Source of the DNA: Opitutaceae bacterium
GTDB taxonomy: Bacteria; Verrucomicrobiota; Verrucomicrobiia; Opitutales; Opitutaceae
Direction of reading: 5' to 3'
DNA: 64,000 nucleotides
Assembly (NCBI GenBank): GCA_030648295.1
Contig: JAUSID010000083.1
Location: forward strand, 1-64,000
Made by a program: the position numbers and the translations under genes. Below, piece by piece: positions 34,540 through 44,152 of the stretch; position 1 is the stretch's first letter, and the number at the start of each line of letters is the position of its first letter. The notes beneath the pieces were generated by a model that did not search any database, was not told the DNA's origin, and was given only the letters and a program-made list of their open reading frames with translations.

Positions 34540-37470
34540 ATGACGAGACGTTTCCCTACCTTTGGCTTCATCGGTCGCATTGCGCTTCTGCTTGCGCTGG
34601 CGGCGCCTTTGGCGCGCGCCACGACGCCGGTGGAGGCGGAACAGGTGTTCGTCCAGCACGTGCAGCCGCTGTTCAAAGCCAAGTGCCTGCCCTGCCACGG
34701 CGAGGACGAGGAAAAGATGAAGGGCGGGTTCGATCTCCGGACGCGCGCGACGATGCTCGAAGGTGGCGACAGCTTCACGCCCGCCGTGGTCGCCGGCCGG
34801 CCCGACGAAAGTCCGCTGTATCTTGCGGTGACGCGCGGGCATTCGGATTGGGAGCCGATGCCGCCGAAGGAAAACGACCGGCTATTGGACGACCAGATCG
34901 CGCACATTCGCGCGTGGATTGCCGGCGGGTCGCCGTGGCCGGACACGACCGCAGCGAAAAAAATCTGGACGGCCTACGACCAGAGCGGCGCCGAGGGCGT
35001 GATCGTCAAGACCAGCGGCGGACTTTCGGAGGATTGGACGAACCGGCGCTACAGGCGCGAGGATCTGTGGGCGTATCAACCGCTGAGAAAGCCGGCGGTC
35101 CCAACGGTGGCCGGTGCCGCATCCGACGAGCGGGTGAGTCCGGTCGATGCGTTCATCAATGCGCGGCTCGCGGCCGAAAAGATTCCCGCGGCACCGGCCG
35201 CGGATCGGCGCACACTGATCCGACGCGCGACGTTTGACCTGACCGGACTTCCGGCGACGCCCGAGGAGATCATTGTCTTCCTCAGTGACGCTGCGTCCGA
35301 CGAGAAGGCGTTTGCCCGCGTCGTCGACCGGCTGCTCGCCTCGCCGCATTATGGCGAACATTGGGGCCGCCACTGGCTGGATGTGACGCGCTATGCGGAC
35401 TCGAGCGGATTCGCCAACGACTTCGCCCGCGGCAGCACCTGGCGTTATCGCGATTATGTCGTCCGCGCGTTCAACGACGACAAGCCCTACGATCAGTTCA
35501 TCCGCGAACAGATCGCGGGCGATGAGATCGTCGAGGCCCGAAAGTCGGGTGGCGCGATCAACGCGAGCACGAAGACGCCCGACAGCGAGCTGCTGATCGC
35601 GACGGGATTCCTGCGCATGGGCCCCTGGGAGCTCACGGGCATGGAAGTCGCCAAGGTCGCGCGCCAACGATTTCTCGACGATGTGACCGACAGCGTAGGC
35701 CAGGTGTTTCTCGCCGCGCCGCTGCAATGCGCGCGCTGCCATGACCACAAGTTCGATCCGATTCCGACGCGTGATTATTATGGTTTCCAGGCGGTCTTCG
35801 GTACGACGCAGCTGGCGGAACGCCCCGCGGATTTTCTGCCGAATGAAAACACGCAGGGATTCGAGGAGAAGAAGTATCTCCAGCAGCGGGAGGAACACTA
35901 TCGCGCGATCCTGAAGCGGCTCGACGCGAAGTCCATCGCGGCGGCGCGCGTTTGGTATGCGGAAAAGAAAATCGATCCCTCCGCGTTCGAACAGGCCATC
36001 GAAGAGACAGTGGGGAAGAAGTCGGGCCGCCGCGGCCGCGAGGCCGGGTTCGCCGAAGTCCGGTCGGCGCTGATGCGAAAGAAAATTCCCGAGGATCAGA
36101 TTCCACCGAAATTGCTAGGGTTCACGCCGGAGGATTACGGAATCGAGCGGATCGCGCGCAAAGGGCTCGAGCGACTGAAATGGGATTACGATCGCTACGA
36201 GCCGCTGGCGTTTTCGGTTTACAGCGGCCGGACGCCGGAGCTGCGCACTGTGACCGCACCATTGCGTATGCCGGGCGCTCCGACCGAGGAGGGCGAGCTC
36301 GAGCAAACCTGCATCCTCACGGGCGGCGATCCGTTCGCCGCCGGCCAGAAGGTCGCTCCGGGAGTGCTCAGCGCCGCGTCCGCCCTCGGTGATATGGAGC
36401 CCGCCCGTGCCAGCGTGCCGTCGGCGATCACGGGAAGACGGCTGGCGCTAGCGGAGTGGATCGCATCGGCGGAAAACCCCATCACCGCGCGTGTCATGGC
36501 AAACCGGATATGGGGATGGCATTTCGACCAGGGCATCGCCGGCAATCCAAATAATTTCGGAACCATGGGGAAGAAGCCGACGCATCCGGAGTTGCTGGAC
36601 TGGCTGGCCGCGCAGCTCGTCGAGGGCGGCTGGTCGATCAAGGCGATGCACCGGTTAATCATGAACTCGGCGGCGTATCGCCGCGCGACGGAACATCCCG
36701 ACCGGAAACTGCTCGCCGAGCGGGATCCGCACGGGACGAGTTTCGCGGTGTTCAAACCGCGACGGCTCACGGCGGAGGAATTTCGCGACACGATGCTCGC
36801 GGTTTCGGGTGAATTGAATCGTACGCCGGGCGGAATCCCGGCGCGGCCGGAAATGAACCGCGAGGCGGCGCTGCAACCGCGCCAGGTGATGGGCACGTTC
36901 GCCGAGGCGTGGCAGCCCTCGCCGAAGCCGGAGCAGCGACACCGCCGCAGCCTGTACGCGCTCAAAATTCGCGGCCAGCTCGACCCCTTCATGGAGGTGT
37001 TCAACACGCCGAACCCCGAGCTTTCCTGCGAACGCCGCGACGCTTCCACGGTGACGCCGCAGGTGTTCGCACTTTTCAACAGCGAGGCAACGATGGAGCG
37101 GGCGCTCGCGTTTGCCGCCCGACTTCAGCGCGAGGCGCCCGGACGCGAGGCTGCGATCACGCGCGCGTTCCAGCTCGCGTATGGCCGAACGCCGGCGGCG
37201 GCGGAGCTCGAGGTGTGCCTCAAACACCATGACCAGATGCTCGAACAGCATCGGCGGCTGACATTCGAGCGCACGGTTGCACTGCGCGAGGTGGTGCGCG
37301 AAGCGGTCGAGGAAAACACGGGGGAGAAATTCAAGTTCGTCGAACCGCTCGAATTTGCGGCGGATTTCGTGCCCGATCTGAAACTCGCCGACGCCGCGCC
37401 GGAAACGCGCGCTCTGGCCGAAGTCTGCCTGGTGCTGTTTAACTCGAATGAGTTCGCGTATGTGTATTGA
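34540..37470 (+). CDS. PSD1 and planctomycete cytochrome C domain protein (DUF1549/DUF1553)
   Basis: A 976-residue exported protein. A signal peptide ends near LARATTP, and the start at 34540 gives [17 protein letters not shown]. Residues 35-120 form the planctomycete cytochrome c-type domain with CLPCH (C49, C52, H53) and the KGGFDLRT motif. DUF1549 follows with [19 protein letters not shown] and [13 protein letters not shown]1553 ends the protein with [20 protein letters not shown] and LIMNSAAYR. Such proteins are paired with DUF1501 proteins, as here. A role in periplasmic electron transfer or glycan processing is presumed in the family but not shown. Confidence 0.95.
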   Translation: MTRRFPTFGFIGRIALLLALAAPLARATTPVEAEQVFVQHVQPLFKAKCLPCHGEDEEKMKGGFDLRTRATMLEGGDSFTPAVVAGRPDESPLYLAVTRGHSDWEPMPPKENDRLLDDQIAHIRAWIAGGSPWPDTTAAKKIWTAYDQSGAEGVIVKTSGGLSEDWTNRRYRREDLWAYQPLRKPAVPTVAGAASDERVSPVDAFINARLAAEKIPAAPAADRRTLIRRATFDLTGLPATPEEIIVFLSDAASDEKAFARVVDRLLASPHYGEHWGRHWLDVTRYADSSGFANDFARGSTWRYRDYVVRAFNDDKPYDQFIREQIAGDEIVEARKSGGAINASTKTPDSELLIATGFLRMGPWELTGMEVAKVARQRFLDDVTDSVGQVFLAAPLQCARCHDHKFDPIPTRDYYGFQAVFGTTQLAERPADFLPNENTQGFEEKKYLQQREEHYRAILKRLDAKSIAAARVWYAEKKIDPSAFEQAIEETVGKKSGRRGREAGFAEVRSALMRKKIPEDQIPPKLLGFTPEDYGIERIARKGLERLKWDYDRYEPLAFSVYSGRTPELRTVTAPLRMPGAPTEEGELEQTCILTGGDPFAAGQKVAPGVLSAASALGDMEPARASVPSAITGRRLALAEWIASAENPITARVMANRIWGWHFDQGIAGNPNNFGTMGKKPTHPELLDWLAAQLVEGGWSIKAMHRLIMNSAAYRRATEHPDRKLLAERDPHGTSFAVFKPRRLTAEEFRDTMLAVSGELNRTPGGIPARPEMNREAALQPRQVMGTFAEAWQPSPKPEQRHRRSLYALKIRGQLDPFMEVFNTPNPELSCERRDASTVTPQVFALFNSEATMERALAFAARLQREAPGREAAITRAFQLAYGRTPAAAELEVCLKHHDQMLEQHRRLTFERTVALREVVREAVEENTGEKFKFVEPLEFAADFVPDLKLADAAPETRALAEVCLVLFNSNEFAYVY

Positions 37471-37606
37471 GGGCAAAGCGCAGAGGGCAGAGAGCGAGGG
37501 GCAATGGCAAATGGCCAATAGCCAATGGCGAATGCGTAATGGCAAATGGCAACGTGCAATGATCGTCGGCTAGAACCCAGAACCCAAAACTCAGAACTCA
37601 AAACCG
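37471..37606 (+). repeat. Three successive degenerate arrays between PSD1 and DUF1501 genes
   Basis: After the PSD1 stop come GGGCAAAGCGCAGAGGGCAG type units. Then about six AATGGCAAATGGCCAAT-like units (37502-37558), and then AGAACCCAGAACCCAAAACT followed by CAGAACTCAAAACC. Each block has its own short period. All lie on the coding strand in the 163-base gap of an otherwise conserved gene pair. No small ORF explains them. Confidence 0.6.
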
Positions 37607-37633
37607 CGCGCGACAGCGCGCCGTTTCACCGAC

Positions 37634-39076
37634 ATGACCCCCTTCCCCTGCGCCGGACACCGGGCCCTCTGGGCCCCGACGCGGCGTGAATTCATCTACA
37701 GCCTGGGCGCGAGCATCGGAAGCGTGGCATTGACCGCGCTGCTGGCGCGGAATGCCGCGGCGGCGATCACGTCGACCGTGGCCGGTCCGCTGGCGCCAAA
37801 ACCGGGACATCTTCCGGCGAAGGCGAAGAACTGCATTTTCCTGATGATGGAGGGCGGACCGTCACACATCGATACATTCGACCCGAAGCCAAAACTCGCC
37901 GCGCTGCACCTGAACGAGTTCACGCGCGAAGGAAAGATGAAGTCGGCGATGGAAAGCGGAAAGCGCTACTACGTGCAAAGCCCGTTCAAGTTCCGGAAAT
38001 GCGGGCAGAGCGGCGCCGACATGGCGGAAAACTGGGAGCACCTGCAGCGCGTGGCGGACGACCTCTGTTTTTACCGCGGTTGCCAGGTCGACTCGGTGAA
38101 TCACCCGACGGCGATGTATCAGATGAACACCGGCAACCGGTTCGGCGGCGATCCGGCGCTGGGTGCGTGGGTGAACTACGGGCTTGGCTCGTTGAACCAG
38201 GATTTGCCGGGGTTCATCGTTCTCCCGGAGGTATCGTATCCGCAGGGCGGCGCCGCGAATTGGGGCAATGGTTTCCTGCCCGCGCATTTTCAGGGCACGC
38301 CGCTCCGGCCGAAGGGCTCGCCGATTCTCGACCTCACCCCGCCGGCTGGAATCACACGCGGGCACCAACGGCAGAATCTCGATCTGCTCGCGCAGTTGAA
38401 TGCGTCGCATCACGCGGCCCATCCGGAACACGACGAACTCGCCGCGCGGACCGAAGCTTATGAGCTCGCCTTCCGGATGCAGATGCAGGTGCCGGGCATT
38501 CTCGATTTCGACCAGGAGTCGGCCGCGGTGAAGGAGAGTTACGGGATCGGGAGCGACGCGACGGATGCGTTTGGACGCAAATGCCTGATGGCGCGACGGC
38601 TGGTCGAGAAGGGCGTGCGCTTCGTGCAGCTGTATGCCGGCACTTGGGATTCACACGATTACATCGAGCGTGCCCATGGAAATCTGGTTCGGAACGTCGA
38701 CAAACCGATCGCGGCGCTGATTGCGGATTTGAAGCAGCGCGGCTTGCTCGAGAATACGCTGGTCGTCTGGTGCGGCGAATTCGGCCGCTCGCCCGACAAC
38801 GGCGTCCGCGGCGGCACGGCGTACGGCCGGGACCATAATCCGAAAGCGATGACCATCTGGATGGCGGGCGGCGGCGTGAAGGCCGGCCATGTCATTGGCG
38901 CGACGGACGAGATTGGCGCGGAGGCGGTCGATTGCGTGCATCATGTGCGCGACCTGCATGTGACGCTGCTGCGGCTGCTGGGACTGGACGACAACCGGCT
39001 GACGTATTTCCACGGTGGCCGTTTCAAGCAGCTTTCGCAGTTCGGCGGTGAAGTGATCAAGGAGCTGATCGCCTGA
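37634..39076 (+). CDS. DUF1501 domain-containing protein
   Basis: A 480-residue protein with a Tat-like leader (TRREFIYSLGASIGSVALTA). The DUF1501 start is NCIFLMMEGGPSHIDTFDPKP, where the Asp and His resemble the metal site of the alkaline-phosphatase/sulfatase fold. Later motifs are VEKGVRFVQLYAGTWDSHD and LVVWCGEFGRSPDNG. It is the standard downstream partner of the PSD1/DUF1549/DUF1553 protein and is probably cotranscribed with it. It is thought to be periplasmic; the biochemical role is unknown. Confidence 0.95.
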   Translation: MTPFPCAGHRALWAPTRREFIYSLGASIGSVALTALLARNAAAAITSTVAGPLAPKPGHLPAKAKNCIFLMMEGGPSHIDTFDPKPKLAALHLNEFTREGKMKSAMESGKRYYVQSPFKFRKCGQSGADMAENWEHLQRVADDLCFYRGCQVDSVNHPTAMYQMNTGNRFGGDPALGAWVNYGLGSLNQDLPGFIVLPEVSYPQGGAANWGNGFLPAHFQGTPLRPKGSPILDLTPPAGITRGHQRQNLDLLAQLNASHHAAHPEHDELAARTEAYELAFRMQMQVPGILDFDQESAAVKESYGIGSDATDAFGRKCLMARRLVEKGVRFVQLYAGTWDSHDYIERAHGNLVRNVDKPIAALIADLKQRGLLENTLVVWCGEFGRSPDNGVRGGTAYGRDHNPKAMTIWMAGGGVKAGHVIGATDEIGAEAVDCVHHVRDLHVTLLRLLGLDDNRLTYFHGGRFKQLSQFGGEVIKELIA

Positions 39077-39077
39077 G

Positions 39078-39402
39078 TCCTGGGAGCGCGGGCGTCCCGC
39101 CCGCTGAAGCGGCCGGCGAACCGACCGGATCGTGACGAAGGGGCGGGCGAGACGCCCGCGCTCCCAGGGAAACCATCTCAGCGTGGACCTCAGAGTGGCT
39201 GCGGCATCCTTGCCGCAGAGACGTTCGATATCTGGCTCGATCTGCGGCTGGGAAGCCGCAGCCACTCCGAGCATGACCGTCGTCGCGGCGTAATGCTTCT
39301 CCGAACGGCACCCCTGATGCGGGCGAGACGCCCGCGCTCCCGGGGGGAACGGCGGCCCCGAATGTTATTCCGATCGGCCGCAACAGGGAGCGGGACGCCC
39401 GC
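39078..39402. repeat. REP cluster (families A and C) before pyrH
   Basis: The 446-base gap 39077-39522 holds two inverted family A copies (39080-39107 and 39142-39170), two family C copies (39190-39216 and 39239-39266), and further family A copies at 39317-39346 and, decayed, 39375-39400. The first begins four bases after the DUF1501 stop. No gene is seen; a promoter for pyrH probably lies in 39420-39522. Confidence 0.65.
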
Positions 39403-39522
39403 GCCGCTCGACCATTCCACTTCTCTGCTCCAGCCAACCGGATTGCTCCCGGCGCTCAAGTCGGGTTCCTTCAGCCATCTCGGGCATTGACGGGGATTTT
39501 CCGCGACCGTTTCCTGAGCGTT

Positions 39523-40260
39523 ATGCCAGATAAATCCGCCGAACCCCGTCCTCGATACAAGCGCGTCGTCCTGAAGCTTTCGGGCGAAGTGCTCCGCGGC
39601 GGCAAGACCGGTGATGCCATCGATGCGGCCACCATCGAAAAGGTCTGCACGCAGGTGAAGGAAATTCACGATTTGTCCGTGCAAGTCTGCGTCGTGATCG
39701 GCGGCGGCAACATCTTCCGCGGGCTGAACGGCGAGCGTCGCGGCGTGGACCGCACGACCGGCGATTACATGGGCATGCTCGCCACGGTGATCAACGGTCT
39801 CGCGCTGATGGACTGCCTCGAAAAACTCGGCGTCGACACGCGCGTCCAGAGCGCGATTCCGATGAACCAGATCGCCGAGCCGTTCATCCTGCGGCGGGCA
39901 ATGCGGCACCTGGAGAAGGGTCGCGTCGTCATTTTCGTCGCCGGCACCGGCAACCCCTATTTCTCGACCGATACGACGGCCGCGCTTCGCGCCAGCGAGC
40001 TTCATGCCGACATCATCCTCAAGGCGACGAAGGTCGATGGCGTTTACGACAAGGATCCCAAGAAATATCCGGACGCCGTGAAGTTCGAGCAGGTGAGCTT
40101 CATCGAAGCGTTGAAGCAGCGGCTGAACGTCATGGACTCGACCGCGTTCTCGCTGTGCATGGACAACAACGTGCCGATTCTCGTATTCGACCTGAACGAC
40201 GAACACGCCATCCGCAAAGCGATCCTCGGCGAAAAGATCGGCACGCTGGTCCGCAATTGA
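39523..40260 (+). CDS. pyrH: UMP kinase
   Basis: A 245-residue amino-acid-kinase-fold enzyme that phosphorylates UMP to UDP in pyrimidine synthesis. The ATP-binding start is [54 protein letters not shown] and [15 protein letters not shown] are all characteristic of bacterial PyrH. The start at 39523 ([14 protein letters not shown]) is closer to family length than the TTG/GTG-type extension at 39487. It is followed by frr, the usual partner, but the rpsB-tsf genes that often precede pyrH are missing here; DUF1501 lies upstream instead. Confidence 0.97.
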   Translation: MPDKSAEPRPRYKRVVLKLSGEVLRGGKTGDAIDAATIEKVCTQVKEIHDLSVQVCVVIGGGNIFRGLNGERRGVDRTTGDYMGMLATVINGLALMDCLEKLGVDTRVQSAIPMNQIAEPFILRRAMRHLEKGRVVIFVAGTGNPYFSTDTTAALRASELHADIILKATKVDGVYDKDPKKYPDAVKFEQVSFIEALKQRLNVMDSTAFSLCMDNNVPILVFDLNDEHAIRKAILGEKIGTLVRN

Positions 40261-40375
40261 GCCATTGCGACCGGTCGCGGCTTCAGCAATGAGTTGAAGA
40301 AGCCGCCGCCGATCGCTTGGCTTCGGCGGTTCCGATTCATCCAACCTCATTCGTCAACTCCAACCTCCAGCCACC

Positions 40376-40933
40376 ATGAGCCATCCGATTCTCGCCGACG
40401 CTCAAGCCCGCATGAAGAAAGCAGTGGATCACACGCTGCAAGAATTCAGCACGATCCACACTGGCAAGGCCACGCCGGCCATGGTCGAAGGGGTGATGGT
40501 CGAAGCGTATGGTTCGCAGATGCGGCTGAAGGAATGCGCCGCCATCTCCACCCCCGACGCGCGTTTGATCCAGATTCAGCCCTGGGATGTCAGCCTCGTC
40601 AAAGCGGTGGCCAAGGGCATCATCGACGCGAACATCGGTTTCAATCCGATCATCGACGGGAAATCCATTCGCGTGCCGCTGCCGGAAATGAGCCGCGAGC
40701 GGCGGCAGGAATTCGTGAAGACCGCGCACAAGCTGGCCGAGGAAGGCCGCGTGTCGGTTCGCAACACCCGCCGTGAAGCGATGGAGTCGGCGAAGAAATC
40801 GAAAAAGGAAGGCAAGCTCTCCGAAGACGACGAGAAGCGGCTGGAGAAGGACGTGCAGGTGGCCACCGACAAAGCCATCGCCGACATCAACTCCCACCTG
40901 GCCAACAAGGAGAAGGATCTCCTGACGGTATAG
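40376..40933 (+). CDS. frr: Ribosome recycling factor
   Basis: A 185-residue protein that, with EF-G, splits post-termination ribosomes. The pattern HTGKATPAMVEGVMVEAYGS, IQIQPWD, IGFNPIIDGKSIRVPLPEMS, ERRQEFVKTAHKLAEEGRVS and VRNTRREA matches RRF along its length, including the Arg-rich helix of the core domain. Its length is normal. It lies 115 bases after pyrH with no recognised terminator, so it is likely cotranscribed. Confidence 0.97.
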   Translation: MSHPILADAQARMKKAVDHTLQEFSTIHTGKATPAMVEGVMVEAYGSQMRLKECAAISTPDARLIQIQPWDVSLVKAVAKGIIDANIGFNPIIDGKSIRVPLPEMSRERRQEFVKTAHKLAEEGRVSVRNTRREAMESAKKSKKEGKLSEDDEKRLEKDVQVATDKAIADINSHLANKEKDLLTV

Positions 40934-41006
40934 CAGCCCGCAAATCCAAGCCGTCAGCTTAACGAAACCATCATCAAGTCGTCCGTGTTGCCATTTGCGG
41001 GCTGGG

Positions 41007-41027
41007 CAAAACCGCTTCGCGGTTTTG
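41007..41027. terminator. Hairpin between frr and proB
   Basis: Stem CAAAACCGC, loop TTC, closing GCGGTTTTG: a nine-base perfect stem 73 bases after the frr stop. It resembles the AGGTTTCGC hairpins at other gene ends in having a TTC loop and an A/T-rich outer stem. It probably separates pyrH-frr from proB. Confidence 0.5.
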
Positions 41028-41116
41028 AGTCGTCCCGCCGGCGAAACCCAATCGGTTTTCGCTCATCTCGTAGCTACGGGCGTGAGCGAGCGGACGGCGC
41101 GGACTGACCTCTGCTC

Positions 41117-42229
41117 GTGACCAACTCCAGCGCCCAGACGACTCCCCGACGCGTCGTCGTCAAGCTTGGCACCGGCGTGCTCACGTCGGGTATTGGGGAA
41201 CTGAACACAGCGCGGATCAGCGCGGTGTGTTCCGAGATTGTGGCCTTGCGCGCGGGCGGCACCGAGGTTCTGGTCGTTTCATCCGGCGCGGTCGGGCTCG
41301 GGATGGGCGCGCTCAACCTGCCCAAGCGGCCAAAAGAATTGTCGAAGAAGCAGGCGTGCGCGGCGGTAGGCCAGTCGCGGCTGATGCAAACATGGCAGGC
41401 GGGGCTCGCGCCTCATCAACTGACCGTCGCCCAGGTGCTGTTGACCCACGAGGACCTGCGCGTGCGCTCGCGATACCTCGGCGTGCAGGAAACTCTGCGC
41501 CAGTTGATCGCCTACGGCACGATTCCGATCATCAACGAGAACGACACCGTCAGCGCGGCGGAAATCAAATTCGGCGACAACGACACGTTGTCCGCCATGG
41601 TGGCGAGCCTCGTGCAGGCCGACTACCTGGTGATTCTCTCCACCGCGCCCGGGCTCATCGATCTGAAGGGCACGGGCAAGATTGTGCCGGCGGTCGAGCG
41701 GATCACGCCTGAAATCGAGGCCATGGCCGGTGGCACGACGAGCGAGACGGCCGTCGGCGGGATGGTATCGAAAATCTCCGCGGCGAAACTCGCGACCAAG
41801 GCCGGATGCGGCGTGTTCATCGCGAGCGGAGCCGAGCCGGAGATCCTCCAGCGGCTGCTGTCGGGCCGCGGACCGGGCACGTTTTTCGTGCCGAGCGGGC
41901 TGCCGATGGGGGAGAAGAAGCGCTGGCTCGCGTATTTCCAGCGGCCCGCCGGGACAATTTTCGTCAACGCGTGCGCGGTTCCGATTTTGCGCGAGCAGGG
42001 CCGCAGCCTCCTTGCCGTTGGCGTGACGGGCGTGCGGGGCGAGTTTGGCGCCGGCGACATCGTCGACATTGCGGGTCCCGACGAGCGGGTTTTCGCCCGC
42101 GGCAAGGTGGGTTTCGATCGCGCGGAAATCGTGCGGCTGGCCGGCAAACACGGCGACGAAATCGCCGCCCTGTATCCAAAACGGAAACGCGTCGAGGTCG
42201 TGCACCGGAACGATCTCGTCGTACTCTAG
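41117..42229 (+). CDS. proB: Glutamate 5-kinase
   Basis: A 370-residue enzyme, first step of proline synthesis, using a GTG start (GTGACCAACTCC). The amino-acid-kinase domain shows VVVKLGTGVLTSG, VLVVSSGAVGLGMG, TIPIINENDTVS, FGDNDTLSAMVA and GTGKIVPAV. The last 80 residues are the PUA domain (LLAVGVTGVRGEFGAGDIVD). Length and motif order match canonical ProB. No proA lies beside it. Its TAG stop runs into TAGGTTTTCGCG, the same hairpin half-site seen at other stops, and then into REP family B. Confidence 0.96.
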   Translation: MTNSSAQTTPRRVVVKLGTGVLTSGIGELNTARISAVCSEIVALRAGGTEVLVVSSGAVGLGMGALNLPKRPKELSKKQACAAVGQSRLMQTWQAGLAPHQLTVAQVLLTHEDLRVRSRYLGVQETLRQLIAYGTIPIINENDTVSAAEIKFGDNDTLSAMVASLVQADYLVILSTAPGLIDLKGTGKIVPAVERITPEIEAMAGGTTSETAVGGMVSKISAAKLATKAGCGVFIASGAEPEILQRLLSGRGPGTFFVPSGLPMGEKKRWLAYFQRPAGTIFVNACAVPILREQGRSLLAVGVTGVRGEFGAGDIVDIAGPDERVFARGKVGFDRAEIVRLAGKHGDEIAALYPKRKRVEVVHRNDLVVL

Positions 42230-42238
42230 GTTTTCGCG

Positions 42239-42270
42239 TTGGGAGCGCGACCGCCCCCGGTCGCAATCGT
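42239..42270. repeat. REP family B copy (left of RAYT remnant)
   Basis: Head GGGAGC, stem GCGACCG, loop CCCC, closing CGGTCGC, then AA. It is intact and ten bases after the proB stop. With the inverted copies at 42502 and 42555 it brackets a transposase remnant. Confidence 0.7.
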
Positions 42271-42315
42271 CCAAGAGTCATTTCGGTCGACCTTGCTCCC
42301 GGAAATCGGCTCCGC

Positions 42316-42498
42316 AGAAAGCGCCACGTATGGCAGGTCGATTACTACGATCGTTTCATCCGCAACGAGCATCACTACCGCGCAGCCGTCGATTACATTC
42401 ACAATAATCCCGTTAAGGCCGGATTGATCTCCAAAGCAGAGGACTGGCCGTGGAGCAGTGCCTCCGTTTGGAAAAACAACGATATCGGGTCGAAATGA
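42316..42498 (+). pseudogene. C-terminal fragment of a REP-associated tyrosine transposase (RAYT)
   Basis: About 60 codons ending in TGA at 42498 read RKRHVWQVDYYDRFIRN, EHHYRAAVDYIHNNPVKAGL and ISKAEDWPWSSAS. This is the conserved C-terminus of Y1/RAYT transposases, with the catalytic Tyr in the Y-I-x-x-N-P-V-K-A-G motif. The N-terminal HUH half is missing. It is flanked by family B REPs in inverted orientation, which suggests that this RAYT once moved family B. Confidence 0.75.
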
Positions 42499-42501
42499 GT
42501 T

Positions 42502-42584
42502 GGCGACCGGGGGCGGTCGCGCTCCCAGGCTACGATCGAAATCGGTCCGTATCGTTGCGACCGGGGGCGGTCGCGCTCCCAGGC
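42502..42584. repeat. Two REP family B copies (right of RAYT remnant)
   Basis: Both are inverted relative to the copy at 42239: GCGACCGGGGGCGGTCGC followed by GCTCCCAGGCT at 42503-42531 and again at 42557-42585. They are direct repeats of each other with a 25-base spacer. Confidence 0.7.
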
Positions 42585-42619
42585 TGCAACCGAAACGGGC
42601 AGCCGACGCCACTTCAAAC

Positions 42620-44047
42620 CTACCGCCAGTCGTAGCGGACACGGTAAGTCACGATCCGCTCCTCATCCGGTTTCACCGGAATCTCGAACTCGATCGTCTG
42701 GGCGTCCTTTTTCGTGAAATCAGCGGACTTCTGGAGAATCGTCCAGTTCGTCCAGCGATACAGGTGCTCGACGACGCGCACCTGCACGGGTTCGGCCTTG
42801 CGATTGCGGATTCGGATTTCGAATCCCTCTTCGGCGTAATCCTGCCGGTTCTGCCCCTGGAAATCGGTGCGAATCCGTTCGCCGACCACATCGAACGCGT
42901 CACCCGTCTTGACGCGGATTAATTCGTTCTTCGCGGTATGATCGAGTTCGTTCTCACCGGTGAATTCGATCCGGCCATCGACGTCGTCGCGCCGGTAGAA
43001 ACGCATCCGGCCTTTTGGCAGCGGCAGCCCGAGTTTGTTCGCCTCGCTGTTCTTGAACTCGCGCATGACCCAAACCTTCTTGTTCCCCTGCGTGCCGTAG
43101 CCGGGGTCGCGGATCATCCCGCCGTGGAAAACACCGAACATCGCCCCGCCGTCATACACGTAAACCACCGGCGCGGTCACACCGGTGGCGCGCATGAACT
43201 CCACCTGCTTCGTCTCGCGATCCCGCAGCGTCACGGCACGGCCGAGCGAGTAGAGATGAAATTCATCGAATGCCTTCTCGGTCACCGCCGCGCTGTCGGC
43301 CATTGCCATGACGGCCATCTCGCGGCGCATCGCCCCCGATCTCGCCTCCATCGGCTGCATCTTGTTGACGTTCCCGGCCATGAGTTTCACCGATGCCTGC
43401 TCGAACATTTTACCGCTCTGGTTGTTGACCGTCACCCACCCGACGATGTCGAGCATGTCGCCCTTCTCGGGGGCCACGAGATTGTAGGCCGCCTGCCAGC
43501 TCATCCCGCCGGTGATGTATCCGAGTTCGGCTACGAACTTCGCCGGCTGTGGTGCCCCCAGCTGCCACGTGAGCGTCGGCTTCAGGATTCCATCTCCCGC
43601 CAGGGCCGGAAACAGCGGTTCGCCCGGAAGCGAGAAGCGGAGTTTGCCATCAACCTCGATGATCGGCGTGGTCGACTGGCCGCCGGGATTGTAGCCGCTG
43701 CGGATGACTTTGCCGCGGATGGGATACTCCTTGTTGTTCTGGTCGCGAACAATGAAGTCGAGTTCCCTGCCCTCGTTGAGCGACAGCAACAACCCCTGCG
43801 ACATCACGTCCGCGCGATAACTCTGCTCGAGGATGCGCAACTGCACCCGGCCCGCGGGATCGCGGAGCACCACTGAATCCGGTTCCACCTGCGCCGTGGC
43901 CCCGGCAAAGGTGATGGCGTTCTCACCCGCCTTGAGCTCGAGCGGCACCCGCTCGCGAACGACGGCGAAATTCTGGTTGTAAATCGTGAGCGCCGGCTGG
44001 GCGGAGGCGACGGCCGCGACGGAGAAAACGGCGAGCAGGGCTTTCAT
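42620..44047 (-). CDS. DUF4139 domain-containing exported protein
   Basis: A 475-residue protein with a signal peptide (MKALLAVFSVAAVASAQP) fixing the start at 44047. It begins LTIYNQNFAVVRERVPLEL, continues with DSVVLRDPAGRVQLRILEQSY and GGMSWQAAYNLVAPEKGD, and ends in a beta-rich YRVRYDWR. This order is typical of DUF4139/mucoidy-inhibitor-A-like proteins. The function is unknown; the family is exported and rich in beta-strands. It has no operon partner: the UvrD-type gene diverges upstream and REPs lie downstream. Confidence 0.85.
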   Translation of the reverse strand: MKALLAVFSVAAVASAQPALTIYNQNFAVVRERVPLELKAGENAITFAGATAQVEPDSVVLRDPAGRVQLRILEQSYRADVMSQGLLLSLNEGRELDFIVRDQNNKEYPIRGKVIRSGYNPGGQSTTPIIEVDGKLRFSLPGEPLFPALAGDGILKPTLTWQLGAPQPAKFVAELGYITGGMSWQAAYNLVAPEKGDMLDIVGWVTVNNQSGKMFEQASVKLMAGNVNKMQPMEARSGAMRREMAVMAMADSAAVTEKAFDEFHLYSLGRAVTLRDRETKQVEFMRATGVTAPVVYVYDGGAMFGVFHGGMIRDPGYGTQGNKKVWVMREFKNSEANKLGLPLPKGRMRFYRRDDVDGRIEFTGENELDHTAKNELIRVKTGDAFDVVGERIRTDFQGQNRQDYAEEGFEIRIRNRKAEPVQVRVVEHLYRWTNWTILQKSADFTKKDAQTIEFEIPVKPDEERIVTYRVRYDWR

Positions 44048-44124
44048 GGCTGAAAAACTAACTTGAAGCCACCAACGCGCGAGCCGGGAGTTTCTTAGGT
44101 CTGCGCTGTGCAAAAACCTTGTTT

Positions 44125-44145
44125 AGGTTTTCGCGTGGCGAAACC
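44125..44145. repeat. AGGTTTTCGC hairpin upstream of the helicase
   Basis: AGGTTTTCGC, spacer GTG, then GCGAAACCCT. It is the same sequence family as the stop-linked hairpins at 14499 and 14922, but here it lies eight bases before the helicase ATG and would be in its leader. Confidence 0.45.
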
Positions 44146-44152
44146 CTCCTGC

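Noticed and set aside
42230..42619. proA downstream of proB
   Set aside because: The region contains only REPs and a transposase fragment; no glutamate-5-semialdehyde dehydrogenase motif is present.
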